64,000 nt of DNA, taken from NCBI GenBank assembly GCA_963850525.1, contig CAWKLQ010000004.1, positions 248,001 through 312,000 of the forward strand, given 5' to 3'. The position numbers and the translations under genes are program-made. A model generated the notes under the pieces. It ran no database searches, was not told the DNA's origin, and saw only the letters and a program-made list of their open reading frames with translations. This stretch comes from JAEMQF01 sp963850525. Its GTDB lineage: Bacteria; Pseudomonadota; Gammaproteobacteria; Burkholderiales; Burkholderiaceae_C. Of this stretch, positions 32,576-41,620 are shown piece by piece; the stretch's first letter is position 1, and each line of letters opens with the position of its first letter.

Positions 32576-33607
32576 ATGCCTGATTCGCACAACCGCGATC
32601 GCCGCCGCGTGATTTCTGCGTCCCTGGCCGCCGGAGGTTTGTTCGCCGGGGGCAGCTTGCTCTCGATCGAAGCTGGCGCGGCCGCAAAGCACAAGATCAA
32701 CATGCAGCTCGGCTGGTTGATCGGCGGCAACCAGCTCGGCGAGATCGCGGCGAAGAAGCTCGGCTACTTTGAGCAGGAAGACATCGATTTCCAGATTCAA
32801 CCGGGAGGCCCCAGCATCGACGGCGTGGCGATCGTCGCCTCGGGCCGCTTCGAGCTCGGCCAGGTGTCGTCCAGCCCGTCGCTGATGCTCGCCGTGTCGC
32901 AAGGCCTGCCGATCAAGTGTTTTGCGGTGGGCATCCAGAAGCACCCGTACTGCTTCTTCTCACTGAAGAAAAACCCGATCCGCAACGCCAAAGACATGGT
33001 GGGGAAGAAGATCGGCATCCAGTCCACCGGCATCATCTTGCTGCGCGCGCTGCTTGCAAAGAACAAGATCCCCGAGAAGGAAGTCAACATCATTCCCATC
33101 GGCGCCGACATGACGCCGCTGATGACGGGCCAGGTCGACGCGGTCACCGGTTGGACGACCAACACCTCGGCGCTGAAAGTGCTCGGCCCCGAGCGCGTCG
33201 ACATGGCGCTGTGGGACACCGGCGTCAAGCTCTACGCGCTGCCCTACTACGCGACGACACAGACCCTGCAGACCAAGGCCGATGTACTCGCCGGGTTCAT
33301 TCGCGCGTCGGCGAAAGGCTGGCAGTGGGCCGACAAAAACCGCGACCAGGCGGTGGACATCCTCGTCAAGGAGTTCCCGAACCTGGTGCGCGAGGACGAG
33401 CGGATCGCCGCCGACGTGATGCTCAGCTTCAGCTTCGGGGACAGTGTGCGCACACTCGGCTGGGGCGGAATGGACCCGGCGAATTGGCAGGAACAGATTG
33501 CGCTGTACAGCGAACTCGGTCAGTTCACTGCGCGCACGCCGAAAGTCGAAGACGTGATCACGCTGGACATCCTGAAGGCCACCCAGGCTGCGCGCCTGAA
33601 GGCCTGA
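32576..33607 (+). CDS. ABC importer substrate-binding protein, NMT1/THI5-like
   Basis: This 343-residue protein begins with a Tat-like signal (DRRRVISASLAAGGLFAGG). The mature part is a periplasmic NMT1/THI5-type binding protein (INMQLGWLIGGNQLGEIAAKKLGYFE, VASGRFELGQVSSSPSLMLAV, GKKIGIQSTGIILL, TGQVDAVTGWTTNTSAL). It supplies the ATPase and permease encoded next to it. Many relatives bind pyrimidine precursors, sulfonates or aromatic carboxylates. It opens a seven-gene operon that ends with CoA-dependent catabolic enzymes, so an organic acid ligand is the best guess. Confidence 0.92.
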   Translation: MPDSHNRDRRRVISASLAAGGLFAGGSLLSIEAGAAAKHKINMQLGWLIGGNQLGEIAAKKLGYFEQEDIDFQIQPGGPSIDGVAIVASGRFELGQVSSSPSLMLAVSQGLPIKCFAVGIQKHPYCFFSLKKNPIRNAKDMVGKKIGIQSTGIILLRALLAKNKIPEKEVNIIPIGADMTPLMTGQVDAVTGWTTNTSALKVLGPERVDMALWDTGVKLYALPYYATTQTLQTKADVLAGFIRASAKGWQWADKNRDQAVDILVKEFPNLVREDERIAADVMLSFSFGDSVRTLGWGGMDPANWQEQIALYSELGQFTARTPKVEDVITLDILKATQAARLKA

Positions 33608-33610
33608 GCC

Positions 33611-34450
33611 GTGACCGCGGGGCTGGCGCTTGCGCCCGCGGCGCAAAGCCTGAGGGCGGCCACAGGGGAAGGTGTGCCCGTGGCGGGTGGCTCGGCGGTC
33701 ACTTGCCGCAACGTGCAGGTGCGTTTTTTCACCGAGCATCGCGTTGTCACCGCGTTGCAAGGCCTCAGTCTCGACGTGCCGCGCGGCGAATTCCTGACGC
33801 TGCTGGGGCCCTCGGGATGCGGCAAGTCGACGTTGCTGCGCGTTGTCGCCGACCTGATTCAACCGAGCAGCGGTGAAGTCCGCGTCTTCGGCGCGCCGCC
33901 GCAAGTGGCGCGCCTGAACCGCGACATCGGCTTCGTATTTCAGGACCCGGCGCTGCTGCCTTGGCGCAACGCGCTGCAAAACGTCGAGCTGCCGTTGCAA
34001 GTGGCGATAAGCCGTGTGCGACGCGCCAAGGCGACGCCGCGCGAACTGCTCGACCTGGTGGGCCTGAAGGGCAGCGAGCGTGCCTATCCGCACGAACTGT
34101 CGGGCGGAATGCGCCAGCGCGTCTCGATCGCTCGCGCGCTGGCGAGCGACCCGAAAATCCTGTTGATGGACGAGCCCTTCGGTGCGCTCGACGAGATCAC
34201 GCGCGAACGCCTGAACGAAGAGCTGCGCCGCGTCTGGCGCGAGTTGGGCCTGACGGTGCTGTTCGTCACGCACAGCATTCACGAAGCGGCTTACCTTGGC
34301 CAACGGGTCTTGATGATGGCGGCGAATCCCGGGCGCGTGCACGCCGTCGTGCCGGTCGAGTTGCCCGCAGAGCGCACGCCTGCGCTGCGCGAGAGCCGCG
34401 AATTCATCGCCTTGACGGGCGAACTCCGCAGGCTGTTGGAGGCCTGCTGA
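33611..34450 (+). CDS. ABC importer ATP-binding protein
   Basis: This 279-residue ATPase of the SsuB/TauB group shows Walker A GPSGCGKSTLLRV, Q-loop VFQDPALLPWR, signature HELSGGMRQRVSIA, Walker B ILLMDEPFGALD and switch histidine FVTHSIHEA. The GTG at 33611 is 3 bases after the binding-protein stop; about 25 residues before the ABC fold are unconserved, so a slightly later start is possible. It energises the permease encoded 13 bases downstream. Confidence 0.94.
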   Translation: MTAGLALAPAAQSLRAATGEGVPVAGGSAVTCRNVQVRFFTEHRVVTALQGLSLDVPRGEFLTLLGPSGCGKSTLLRVVADLIQPSSGEVRVFGAPPQVARLNRDIGFVFQDPALLPWRNALQNVELPLQVAISRVRRAKATPRELLDLVGLKGSERAYPHELSGGMRQRVSIARALASDPKILLMDEPFGALDEITRERLNEELRRVWRELGLTVLFVTHSIHEAAYLGQRVLMMAANPGRVHAVVPVELPAERTPALRESREFIALTGELRRLLEAC

Positions 34451-34463
34451 TGAGGCTGTCGAA

Positions 34464-35300
34464 ATGAGCGTCCCCCTGGCCGATCTTCGTCCCGTGCCCA
34501 CCCCGGTGGACGCGGAGCAACTCCGCTTTGACGCTGCGCAGCGCCGGGCACGGTGGCGGCGCCGCGTCATGCCGGTGATCGGCATCGCCGGGCTGATTGG
34601 GTTGTGGTGGGCCATCGTCGTGGGTTTCGACGTCAAACCTTTTATTGCGCCTTCGCCCTGGGCCGTCGCGCAAACGCTTTACGCAAAGCGCGCCGTCCTG
34701 CTCGCGAATCTGTTGCCCACCGCCGGTGAAGCGCTCGGCGGCTTCCTGATCGGCAATCTGCTGGCGATTGCCGTGGCGACGCTGTTCGTGCACAGCCGGC
34801 GCTTGCAGGAAATCTTCTTCCCCGTCGTCGTGATGTTCAATTCGATTCCGGTCGTCGCGAAGGCACCGATCCTGGTGCTGATGATGGGCAACGGCGTCGA
34901 GCCGAAAATTGCGATTGCCGCGCTCGTCTGCTTTTTCCCGACCCTCGTGAACAGCGTGCGCGGCCTCGAAGCGGTGAACCCGCAGGCGATGGAATTGATG
35001 CGCGTGCTCTCGGCGAGCCGCAGCGAAATCTTCTTCAAGCTGCGCGTCTTCAGCGCCTTGCCCTACCTCTTTTCGGCGCTGCGCATCGCGGCGTCGATGG
35101 CGGTGATCGGCGCCGTCGTCGGCGAGTGGATAGGCGCGACGCAAGGCATCGGTGCGATGATCATCCAGGCCACCTACAACTTCGACGCGGCACTGCTTTA
35201 CGCAGCGATCATCATGAGTGCCTGTCTGTCGGGGTGTTTTTTCATGGCCGTCGTCGCGCTCGAAAAGGCCATCATCCGCTGGCAGCCCGAGCCGGTTTGA
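34464..35300 (+). CDS. ABC importer permease
   Basis: This 278-residue inner-membrane protein has about six transmembrane helices and the EAA loop near residue 170 (MELMRVLSASRSEIFFKLRVF), followed by LPYLFSALRIAASMAVIGAVVGEW, typical of SsuC/TauC-like permeases. It is the third importer gene, followed 21 bases later by the FAD oxidoreductase gene, which makes co-transcription almost certain. Confidence 0.94.
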   Translation: MSVPLADLRPVPTPVDAEQLRFDAAQRRARWRRRVMPVIGIAGLIGLWWAIVVGFDVKPFIAPSPWAVAQTLYAKRAVLLANLLPTAGEALGGFLIGNLLAIAVATLFVHSRRLQEIFFPVVVMFNSIPVVAKAPILVLMMGNGVEPKIAIAALVCFFPTLVNSVRGLEAVNPQAMELMRVLSASRSEIFFKLRVFSALPYLFSALRIAASMAVIGAVVGEWIGATQGIGAMIIQATYNFDAALLYAAIIMSACLSGCFFMAVVALEKAIIRWQPEPV

Positions 35301-35321
35301 CGCCATACCAAGGAGCGATGC

Positions 35322-36707
35322 ATGTTGGACTTGCGTGATTGGATGCGTGAGCCCGCGCGCGACGTGAAAGTCGCCGGCCGCGCCGACGTCCTGATCGTGG
35401 GCGGCGGCCCCGCAGGAATGGCGGCAGCGTTCGCCGCGGCGCGCAACGGCGCGTCAACCCTGCTGGTGGAGCGCTACAACCACCTCGGCGGCCTCGCCTC
35501 AGGCGGCATGGTGCTGGTTCTCGACGACATGTGGGACGCTCACTTGAACGAGATCAGCGTGCGCGGCGTGTGCCAGGACATGATCGAGCGCCTCGCGGCA
35601 CTCGGCCTCGCGCAGTACCCACGCGAAGACGAGTGGGGCGCTGCACCGGCAAGCGTGAGCCGCTGGACGCGCTGGGGCACGTTCGACTTCCACAGCCACG
35701 CCAAGCCGCACCCGATTTGCTTCGCCGTCGCCTTCGACCCCGACGGCTGGAAGCGCGTCGCGCTGGAGCGAATCGCGCAGCACAAGATCGATCTGCGCCT
35801 GCATTCCTGGTTCTCGCAAGCGCTGGTGGAAGGCAACAAGATCAAGGGCGTCGTCTGCGACACGAAAGACGGCCGCCAGGCCTTGCTCGGCGACGTGGTC
35901 ATCGACGCGACAGGCGACCTGGATGTGGCGGCGTCGGCCGGCGCGCCGTTCAGCGCCGGCGCGTACATGCTGACGACGGTATTTCGCCTCGGGTCGGTGG
36001 ACACCGACGCTGCCGAACGCTTCGAACGCGACGAGCCCGAAGCCTTTGCCTTGCTCGACAAGGAAATCAAGCGCCTGATCGGCGGCTCGTGGGCGCATTG
36101 GTGGTTGAAGACGCCGCTGCCCGGCGTCGTCTGGTGCAATTGCCCGCACATGACGGGGCTGGACGGGCTCAAGGTCGAAGACCTGACGCAGGCGGAAATT
36201 CAGGGCAGGCGCCACATTCACCAGACCGTCGATTTCATCCGTGCCAAGCTGCCCGGGTTCGAGCGCTGCGTGATCATCGACGTGGCGCCGCAGACGGGCG
36301 TGCGCCAGACGCGACTGCTCGAGGGCGAATACATCGTGACGAAGGATGACTTGATGCAGCGGGTTCGTTTCCCCGACGCGGTGGCGCGCGGCCGCGACTA
36401 CACGACGCCCTACCGCTCGCTGCTGCCACTCGGTGTGGACAACCTGCTCGTTGCCGGGCGCCACTACTCGGCCACATCGTCGGCGCAGAAGATGTCGCGC
36501 GAAATTCCGCCGTGCATGGCGATGGGCGAAGCTGCCGGAGTTGCCGCAGCGATGGCGTTGAACGCGAACGTGACGGTGCGCCAGGTCGACGTGAAGGCCT
36601 TGCAGGCGCACCTGCGTGCCCAGGGCGCCGACCCCGGCGACCAGAGCGGCGCCAACCCCGACGTTCCCGCGATGGCAGCGCGCCGTCTGCAAGCGGAGGC
36701 GGCATGA
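35322..36707 (+). CDS. FAD-dependent oxidoreductase (FAD_oxidored type)
   Basis: This 461-residue flavoprotein begins its FAD-binding Rossmann fold at VLIVGGGPAGMAAAFAAARNG (near residue 25), followed by LLVERYNHLGGLASGG, the pattern of the PF12831 FAD-dependent oxidoreductases. A second FAD-contacting segment is GVDNLLVAGRHYSATSSAQ near residue 370, with a following MGEAAGVAAAMAL. The reaction is unknown. It lies between the importer genes and a CoA-transferase gene that overlaps its stop codon (ATGA), so it probably oxidises the imported acid or an early intermediate. Confidence 0.9.
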   Translation: MLDLRDWMREPARDVKVAGRADVLIVGGGPAGMAAAFAAARNGASTLLVERYNHLGGLASGGMVLVLDDMWDAHLNEISVRGVCQDMIERLAALGLAQYPREDEWGAAPASVSRWTRWGTFDFHSHAKPHPICFAVAFDPDGWKRVALERIAQHKIDLRLHSWFSQALVEGNKIKGVVCDTKDGRQALLGDVVIDATGDLDVAASAGAPFSAGAYMLTTVFRLGSVDTDAAERFERDEPEAFALLDKEIKRLIGGSWAHWWLKTPLPGVVWCNCPHMTGLDGLKVEDLTQAEIQGRRHIHQTVDFIRAKLPGFERCVIIDVAPQTGVRQTRLLEGEYIVTKDDLMQRVRFPDAVARGRDYTTPYRSLLPLGVDNLLVAGRHYSATSSAQKMSREIPPCMAMGEAAGVAAAMALNANVTVRQVDVKALQAHLRAQGADPGDQSGANPDVPAMAARRLQAEAA

Positions 36708-37882
36708 AACCCGCCGTCGCCGGAACTGCCGACTTGCCGCTGTCGGGCATTCGGATCATCGACTTCACCCAGGTCATGATGGGACCGGTGTGCACGCAGA
36801 TGCTTGGCGACTACGGTGCCGACGTGATCAAGATCGAGCGCGCAGGGGCGGGCGACCTGAGTCGCTCAACCTTCCCGCCAGTGGGCAGCGTCCCCAATCC
36901 GATTTTTTGCAGCCTGAACCGGAACAAGCGCAGCGTCGCGCTGGACCTTCGCGACGCGGCGTCGATGGCCCACGTGAAAGCCCTGATTGCCGGTTCCGAC
37001 GTCGTAGTGAACAACTTTCGCGCCGGGGTGATGGACCGGATGGGCTTGGGCTTTGACGACTGCGCCAAGCTCAATCCGCGCCTCGTCTATGCGGTGGGCA
37101 CCGGCTTCGGTGAGACCGGGCCGTATGCCCACAAGGGCGGGCAAGACGTGCTCGCGCAGGCCATGAGCGGCGCGCTGGCGCGCCGCGCCGACCCGTCGCT
37201 GCCGCTGTCGGTCTACCCGATCGCGCTGGCGGATTACGCCGCCGGCATGCACATGGTGCAAGGCATCTTGCTCGCGCTTCTGCACCGCGAACGCACGGGG
37301 GTCGGTCAAAAAATCAGCGTGTCGCTCTACAACTCGATGCTTGCGATGCAGATGCAGGAAGCCGCGATGATCATGATGCGCGACACCGAAGTGAATTGGG
37401 CGGCGATGCCGCTGTCGGGCGTGTTTCACACCGCCGATCAGCCGCTCGTCCTGGTGGGCGCGTTCAAGGCCAATCCGCTGCGCGACATCTGTGCGGCGCT
37501 GGAGTTGCCCGATCTCTCGCTCGATGTGCGCTTTGCGACGCAGGAAGCGCAGTTTGCGAACAAGCCCGAGTTGCAGCGCCAGTTTCGCGAACGTTTTCTG
37601 ACAAACATCCGCGACCATTGGCTGGCGCGACTCGAAGAACAGGACCTGCTGTGCGCGCCGGTGCGCGACATGCGCGAAGTGCTCGTCGACCCGCAGACTT
37701 TGCACAACCGCATGATTCTGGACTCGGCAGCGCCTGGCGCGCAGGCCTACCGTTTCGTTTCGAGCCCGATCACGATGTCGAGCGCCCCAGTCGCGCTGCG
37801 CCAGGTGCCGCCGGGTTTGGGCGAGCACACCGAAGAGGTGTTGGCTGAGCTGGTTTCGTCGCCGCGGCGCAAATCCCCATGA
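36704..37882 (+). CDS. CaiB/BaiF family (class III) CoA-transferase
   Basis: This 392-residue enzyme moves CoA between carboxylic acids. Family marks are GIRIIDFTQVMMGPVCTQ, LGDYGADVIKIE, FCSLNRNKRSVALDL and GGQDVLAQAMSG with the catalytic Asp at residue 148; DYAAGMHMVQGILLALLHRE follows. It overlaps the FAD oxidoreductase gene and the crotonase gene by 4 bases each (ATGA), so the three are translationally coupled. It would activate the imported acid as a CoA thioester. Confidence 0.95.
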   Translation: MKPAVAGTADLPLSGIRIIDFTQVMMGPVCTQMLGDYGADVIKIERAGAGDLSRSTFPPVGSVPNPIFCSLNRNKRSVALDLRDAASMAHVKALIAGSDVVVNNFRAGVMDRMGLGFDDCAKLNPRLVYAVGTGFGETGPYAHKGGQDVLAQAMSGALARRADPSLPLSVYPIALADYAAGMHMVQGILLALLHRERTGVGQKISVSLYNSMLAMQMQEAAMIMMRDTEVNWAAMPLSGVFHTADQPLVLVGAFKANPLRDICAALELPDLSLDVRFATQEAQFANKPELQRQFRERFLTNIRDHWLARLEEQDLLCAPVRDMREVLVDPQTLHNRMILDSAAPGAQAYRFVSSPITMSSAPVALRQVPPGLGEHTEEVLAELVSSPRRKSP

Positions 37883-38655
37883 GCGTCAGCCTCGTCGTTG
37901 CCGAGCATGTCGCGACGGTCACACTGGCCCGCCCGGAAGTTCTGAACGCGATCGACCTGCCCACCGAAGCCGAACTGCAGCGCATCTGGAGCGAGCTCGA
38001 AGCGCGCAGCGATGTGCGCGTGATCGTTCTCACTGGCGCCGGCGAGCGCGCTTTTTGCGTCGGTGCAGACATGAAGAACAGCCCGTCGACGAGCGGCTTG
38101 GAGTATTGGGCGGCTGCGCGGCCGGGGGGTTTCGGCGGGATTGCGCTGCGCGAGACGCTGAACATCCCAGTGATCGCGCGAGTCAACGGCTTTGCCCTGG
38201 GCGGCGGCTTCGAGATGGTGCTCGGCTGCGACATCGTCGTCGCCTGCGAGGACGCGAGCTTCGGTCTGCCCGAGCCGCTCGTCGGGCGCCTGCCTCTGGA
38301 CGGCGGGATGACCTTGTTGCAGCGGCAGATCCCGCATCGCATCGCGCTGGGCATGTTGCTCACCGGTCAGCGCATCACTGCGAAACGCGCCCTCGAGGTC
38401 GGGCTGGTCAACGAGGTCGTGCCGCGCGCCGAGCTGGACGCCGCGGTGGCACGCTGGGTGAGCCAGATCCTCGCGTGCGCGCCGCTTTCCGTGCGGGCGA
38501 TCAAACAAGTCGTGCGCCAGACCGCGGCGATGTCGCCGCAACAGGCGCAGGCCTTGCGCTTGCCCGCCCTCGTCACCGCGTTGCAGTCGGAAGATTCGAA
38601 AGAGGGCGTGCGCGCTTTTCAGGAAAAGCGCAAACCGGTCTGGCGGGGCCGCTGA
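37879..38655 (+). CDS. Enoyl-CoA hydratase/isomerase family (crotonase) protein
   Basis: This 258-residue crotonase has the two oxyanion-hole segments, AFCVGADMK and ALGGGFEMVLGCD. The first acid of hydratases is kept in GLPEPLVG, but the position of the second glutamate falls on Gly in IALGMLLTG. Loss of one Glu is common in isomerases, hydrolases and decarboxylases, so hydratase activity is not assured. It is the last gene of the operon from 32576 and takes the CoA thioester made by the CoA-transferase. The LysR gene is convergent, 38 bases away. Confidence 0.92.
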   Translation: MSVSLVVAEHVATVTLARPEVLNAIDLPTEAELQRIWSELEARSDVRVIVLTGAGERAFCVGADMKNSPSTSGLEYWAAARPGGFGGIALRETLNIPVIARVNGFALGGGFEMVLGCDIVVACEDASFGLPEPLVGRLPLDGGMTLLQRQIPHRIALGMLLTGQRITAKRALEVGLVNEVVPRAELDAAVARWVSQILACAPLSVRAIKQVVRQTAAMSPQQAQALRLPALVTALQSEDSKEGVRAFQEKRKPVWRGR

Positions 38656-38693
38656 GCGGGCCCACATCGCCTCAGCCGATATCCGGTCTGGCG

Positions 38694-39659
38694 TCAGGAT
38701 TGGCGCCGCGGCCCACGCGCAAATTCGTCGAGCAGCCAGCGCACACACGCTGCGACTTCGGGCTGGTTCGCACGCTGCGGATTGACGAGCAGGTACAAGG
38801 CGTAGCCCGTGGCCATCTTCAACGCGGGAAACGGCGTGATGAGCTGGCCCGAGGCGACGGCGTCGTCGAGCATCGGCGTGTGCCCCAGCACGACGCCCTG
38901 GCCACGCACGGCAGCCTGCACGGCCTGGTCGATGAAGCTGAACGTCATCCTCCCGCCGGCCGGTGGCGCAGTCATGTTCGCCGCTTCGAACCAGCGTTGC
39001 CAACTCGCGGCGAACGTCGCGCGCCAGTCGTCGGCGATTTCGATGAGAGGCAGTCGCTGCAGATCCTGGGGCGAGCGCAATGGCGCGGCGTGGCGTTCGA
39101 GCAATTGCTGGCTCAAGGCCGGCGTGACGAATTCTTCGCAGAGCAAGTGGGCATCGTCCGACGCGTCGATGCGCGAGGGCAAGTTGCGCCGGATCGCGAG
39201 GTCCAGGCCTTCAGCCACCAGGTCGACCATGCGGTCGCTCGCGTCGATGCGGAATTCGATGTGCGGATGCGTTTGCTGGAACGCCGCCAGGCGCGGCACC
39301 AGCCACAGGGATGCGAACGACGCATAGGTCGTGAGGCTGATGCGCGGCGCTTGCCCGACGCCGCGAACCGCATCGACGCACGCGTCGATTCCGCCCAGCG
39401 CCTGCGTCACCGCCGCGTGCAGGCGCCGGCCGTCGGGGGTCAGCAGGAGGGCTCGGGTCTTGCGCACGAACAGCGCTTTGCCGACCTCGCGTTCCAGCGT
39501 CGCGACTTGGCGGCTGATCGCCGATTGGGTCAGCGCCAGTTCGTCAGCGGCGAGCGTGAACGAGAGCCGCCGCGCCGCGGCTTCGAAGCCGCGCAGGCTA
39601 GAGAGCTGGATCGGCCGGCGCGGGCGAGCACCGCGTTTGCGTGCTGGGGGAGTTGCCAT
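38694..39659 (-). CDS. LysR-family transcriptional regulator, GcvA-like
   Basis: This 321-residue regulator has an N-terminal winged helix (about residues 15-75: LRGFEAAARRLSFTLAADEL, LTQSAISRQVATLE) and a LysR substrate-binding domain (about 100-300), with GRRLHAAVTQAL between them. It probably controls the divergent DUF2917-like gene, its own expression, or the neighbouring importer/CoA operon. A CATGCG-N5-CGCATG palindrome lies just upstream in the shared intergenic region. Start MATPPARKRG at 39659 gives the usual LysR length. Confidence 0.93.
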   Translation of the reverse strand: MATPPARKRGARPRRPIQLSSLRGFEAAARRLSFTLAADELALTQSAISRQVATLEREVGKALFVRKTRALLLTPDGRRLHAAVTQALGGIDACVDAVRGVGQAPRISLTTYASFASLWLVPRLAAFQQTHPHIEFRIDASDRMVDLVAEGLDLAIRRNLPSRIDASDDAHLLCEEFVTPALSQQLLERHAAPLRSPQDLQRLPLIEIADDWRATFAASWQRWFEAANMTAPPAGGRMTFSFIDQAVQAAVRGQGVVLGHTPMLDDAVASGQLITPFPALKMATGYALYLLVNPQRANQPEVAACVRWLLDEFARGPRRQS

Positions 39660-39671
39660 GGGCGCACCATA

Positions 39672-39688
39672 CATGCGATCTGCGCATG
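39672..39688. promoter_or_regulatory. Palindromic candidate LysR binding site
   Basis: CATGCG (39672-39677) and CGCATG (39683-39688) are exact inverted repeats around ATCTG, with T-N11-A-type symmetry as expected for LysR proteins. It lies 13 bases before the LysR gene and 86 bases before the divergent DUF2917-like gene. Binding is inferred. Confidence 0.5.
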
Positions 39689-39773
39689 CATCAAGCCCGT
39701 TCATTTCGTTTGTCCAGTTCAGTGCAAAAGCCTCCAATGGCGCCATGCCGCAGCGCGGCGCATGGAGCACGCA

Positions 39774-40217
39774 ATGAACAAGCACACGCACATCGACACC
39801 GTTCGCACCGTGGACCTCGACCATGAGCAGCTTCTCGTGCTCGATGACTTTGGCGGAACGCGTGCACGAATCCTCTTCGGCGGCGCCTGGCTCACCGAGC
39901 AAGGGCGATGGGACGATCGCTTCGCTCGCGCCGGCGACGAGCTGCACTTCACTCAGGACGGGCGCGCCGTGGTCGAGGCCATCGGCCGCACTCGTGTCGA
40001 ACTGGTGCGACAGGGTGCGGCGCCGCTCGGCGCGCGCCTGGGCCGCTGGATCGCGGCCTGGCTCAGCGGCCGAAGGCTTCTGCTGCGCGGTGTCGCAGGC
40101 CTTGTTTCGCTCGCTCTTGCGCTGGGCCTGCCGGACCTGCTGGCGCGAGGCTTTCTGGTGGCCGGATCTCACCCCATCGTCGAAGCGCCCGCACCAGCAA
40201 GAGTGCCGCTGACTTGA
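39774..40217 (+). CDS. DUF2917-like protein with C-terminal membrane segment
   Basis: This 147-residue protein has an N-terminal soluble region (about residues 13-75: RTVDLDHEQLLVLDDFGGTRARILFGGAWLTE) that resembles DUF2917, a small beta-sandwich family in betaproteobacteria. A hydrophobic stretch (about 102-125, LRGVAGLVSLALALGLPDLLA) probably spans the membrane. The function is unknown. It is divergent from the GcvA-like LysR gene, a pairing often seen for this family, so it may be a regulated target. Confidence 0.7.
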   Translation: MNKHTHIDTVRTVDLDHEQLLVLDDFGGTRARILFGGAWLTEQGRWDDRFARAGDELHFTQDGRAVVEAIGRTRVELVRQGAAPLGARLGRWIAAWLSGRRLLLRGVAGLVSLALALGLPDLLARGFLVAGSHPIVEAPAPARVPLT

Positions 40218-40694
40218 ATCACGCGCAGAGCGCGGCGCGAACGCAACATGTCACGATTGGATTCATTTGTTGAGGCATGTCACAAAGGCTCGGCAATGAG
40301 GCCTCGGCGGCCAGCGTGCTCAGGTCCACTGCACGGCGCGGATAGGGCCAATTGCCACGGGTAGACCCTAGGGTCGTGACGCCAAAGCCCTTGCGGCGAA
40401 GTCCCGGTCGGCCGTGGCCCAGGCGCTGCGGTGCATCCCTTGTTGCCGCGGTTTTGCCTATGCGGGGGTGGGCTCGCCGCGCCGCAGCGGCGACAGCCCG
40501 CCGGCGCGGCGCCGCTCGATGCCCTTGAGTTGGGAGGGCAAGGGTAAAGACCGGCACCGTCAAGAGCGTTCGGCGTGACTTTGTGCCGCGCTCGAGACCC
40601 GCAATCAAGGCTCTCCGCCCGTTCCTGGGGGGTTGCCTCCTCCCTCAACGCGGGTCGATGGTGCTTTAATTCTCACAACGGCCCAGGAATCTCA
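40218..40694. other. 477-base non-coding region before the orphan parA
   Basis: I see no convincing gene here. The stretch holds a direct repeat CATGTCAC at 40247-40254 and 40276-40283, and a 10-bp GC-only inverted repeat (40475-40484 with 40502-40511) around a 17-base loop. TTTAAT at 40665-40670 could be the -10 of the parA promoter. It may hold regulatory or partition sequences, but nothing is clear. Confidence 0.45.
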
Positions 40695-41597
40695 ATGCCA
40701 GTCATCGCAGTCGTCAATCGAAAAGGGGGGAGCGGCAAGAGCACGCTGGCCACCCATCTTGCTGCGTACTGCGCGAGGAACAATATTTCCGTGATGCTCG
40801 GCGACGTTGATCGGCAGCAGTCCACCCAGCCCTGGCTGAAGTTGCGCGAAGCGCAACCGGTCTCGGCGCAGCACCCTTCGATCCTCGGCTGGGCCATCGA
40901 CCCAAGAAACGTCATGCGCGCCCCGCCGGGGGTCTCGCACGTGATTCTCGACACACCCGGTGGACTGCGCGGCCTGGATCTGGCACGCGTCGTGGGTTAC
41001 ACCGACGTGATCCTGATGCCGGTGTGCAATTCGGTGTTCGACCGCGAATCCGCTGCCGATTGTTATGCCGAACTCATGACCCTGCCGCGCGTCGCGTCGG
41101 GCAAATGCAAGGTGGCAGCGATCGGTATGCGCGTCGACTCCCGCACCAAGGCGGCGCAAACGCTGACCGCCTGGGCGCAGCAGCACAGCATCCCCTTCAT
41201 CGGCATCTTGCGCGACACGCAAGCCTATGTACGCTGCGTCGAGCGCGGCTTGACGCTGTTCGACCTGCCCGCAGACCACTTGCGGACCGACCTCGCTCAG
41301 TGGCAACCCATCCTGGCGTGGTTGGATCCGGTGCTGCGCCCGGTGGCGCGCGCCCCCGAAGTCGCCAAACAACGCGACGTGCGGCCGTGCTACGTGGCTC
41401 CGCCTTCATCGTTCAACGGGCTCTCGCCCGCGGTGCCGGTCAGACTGTCCAGCGTAAGCGACGCACTCAAGCCCGCACCTGGATTGGCGAGCGCCAAAGG
41501 CCGCTCCGAGCCCGCCCTGCGTACCAGCTTGGCGAGTCGCCTCGGGCGTTTGCTCGACCTCTTCCCTTCGAACCGCCCGCTGCAGCGCAGCGCCTGA
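40695..41597 (+). CDS. Orphan ParA/Soj-family ATPase
   Basis: This 300-residue protein has a deviant Walker A of ParA type (RKGGSGKST, Lys10 and Lys15), the switch region DVDRQQSTQPW, and DTPGGLRG in place of DTPP. Such ATPases move DNA, plasmids, chemoreceptor arrays or other cargo. The last 70 residues are unrecognised and rich in Ser and Pro. No parB gene follows, so its cargo is unknown. It has a long non-coding leader and a GC-rich hairpin after its end. The start is the only one that puts KGGSGKST at the N terminus. Confidence 0.88.
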   Translation: MPVIAVVNRKGGSGKSTLATHLAAYCARNNISVMLGDVDRQQSTQPWLKLREAQPVSAQHPSILGWAIDPRNVMRAPPGVSHVILDTPGGLRGLDLARVVGYTDVILMPVCNSVFDRESAADCYAELMTLPRVASGKCKVAAIGMRVDSRTKAAQTLTAWAQQHSIPFIGILRDTQAYVRCVERGLTLFDLPADHLRTDLAQWQPILAWLDPVLRPVARAPEVAKQRDVRPCYVAPPSSFNGLSPAVPVRLSSVSDALKPAPGLASAKGRSEPALRTSLASRLGRLLDLFPSNRPLQRSA

Positions 41598-41620
41598 GCC
41601 TCGCGCTCCACGGCTGACCG

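Noticed and set aside
40575..40694. In-frame upstream extension of the ParA gene
   Set aside because: The added residues are Arg/Ser-rich without similarity and would move the KGGSGKST motif away from the N terminus, which is not the ParA pattern.
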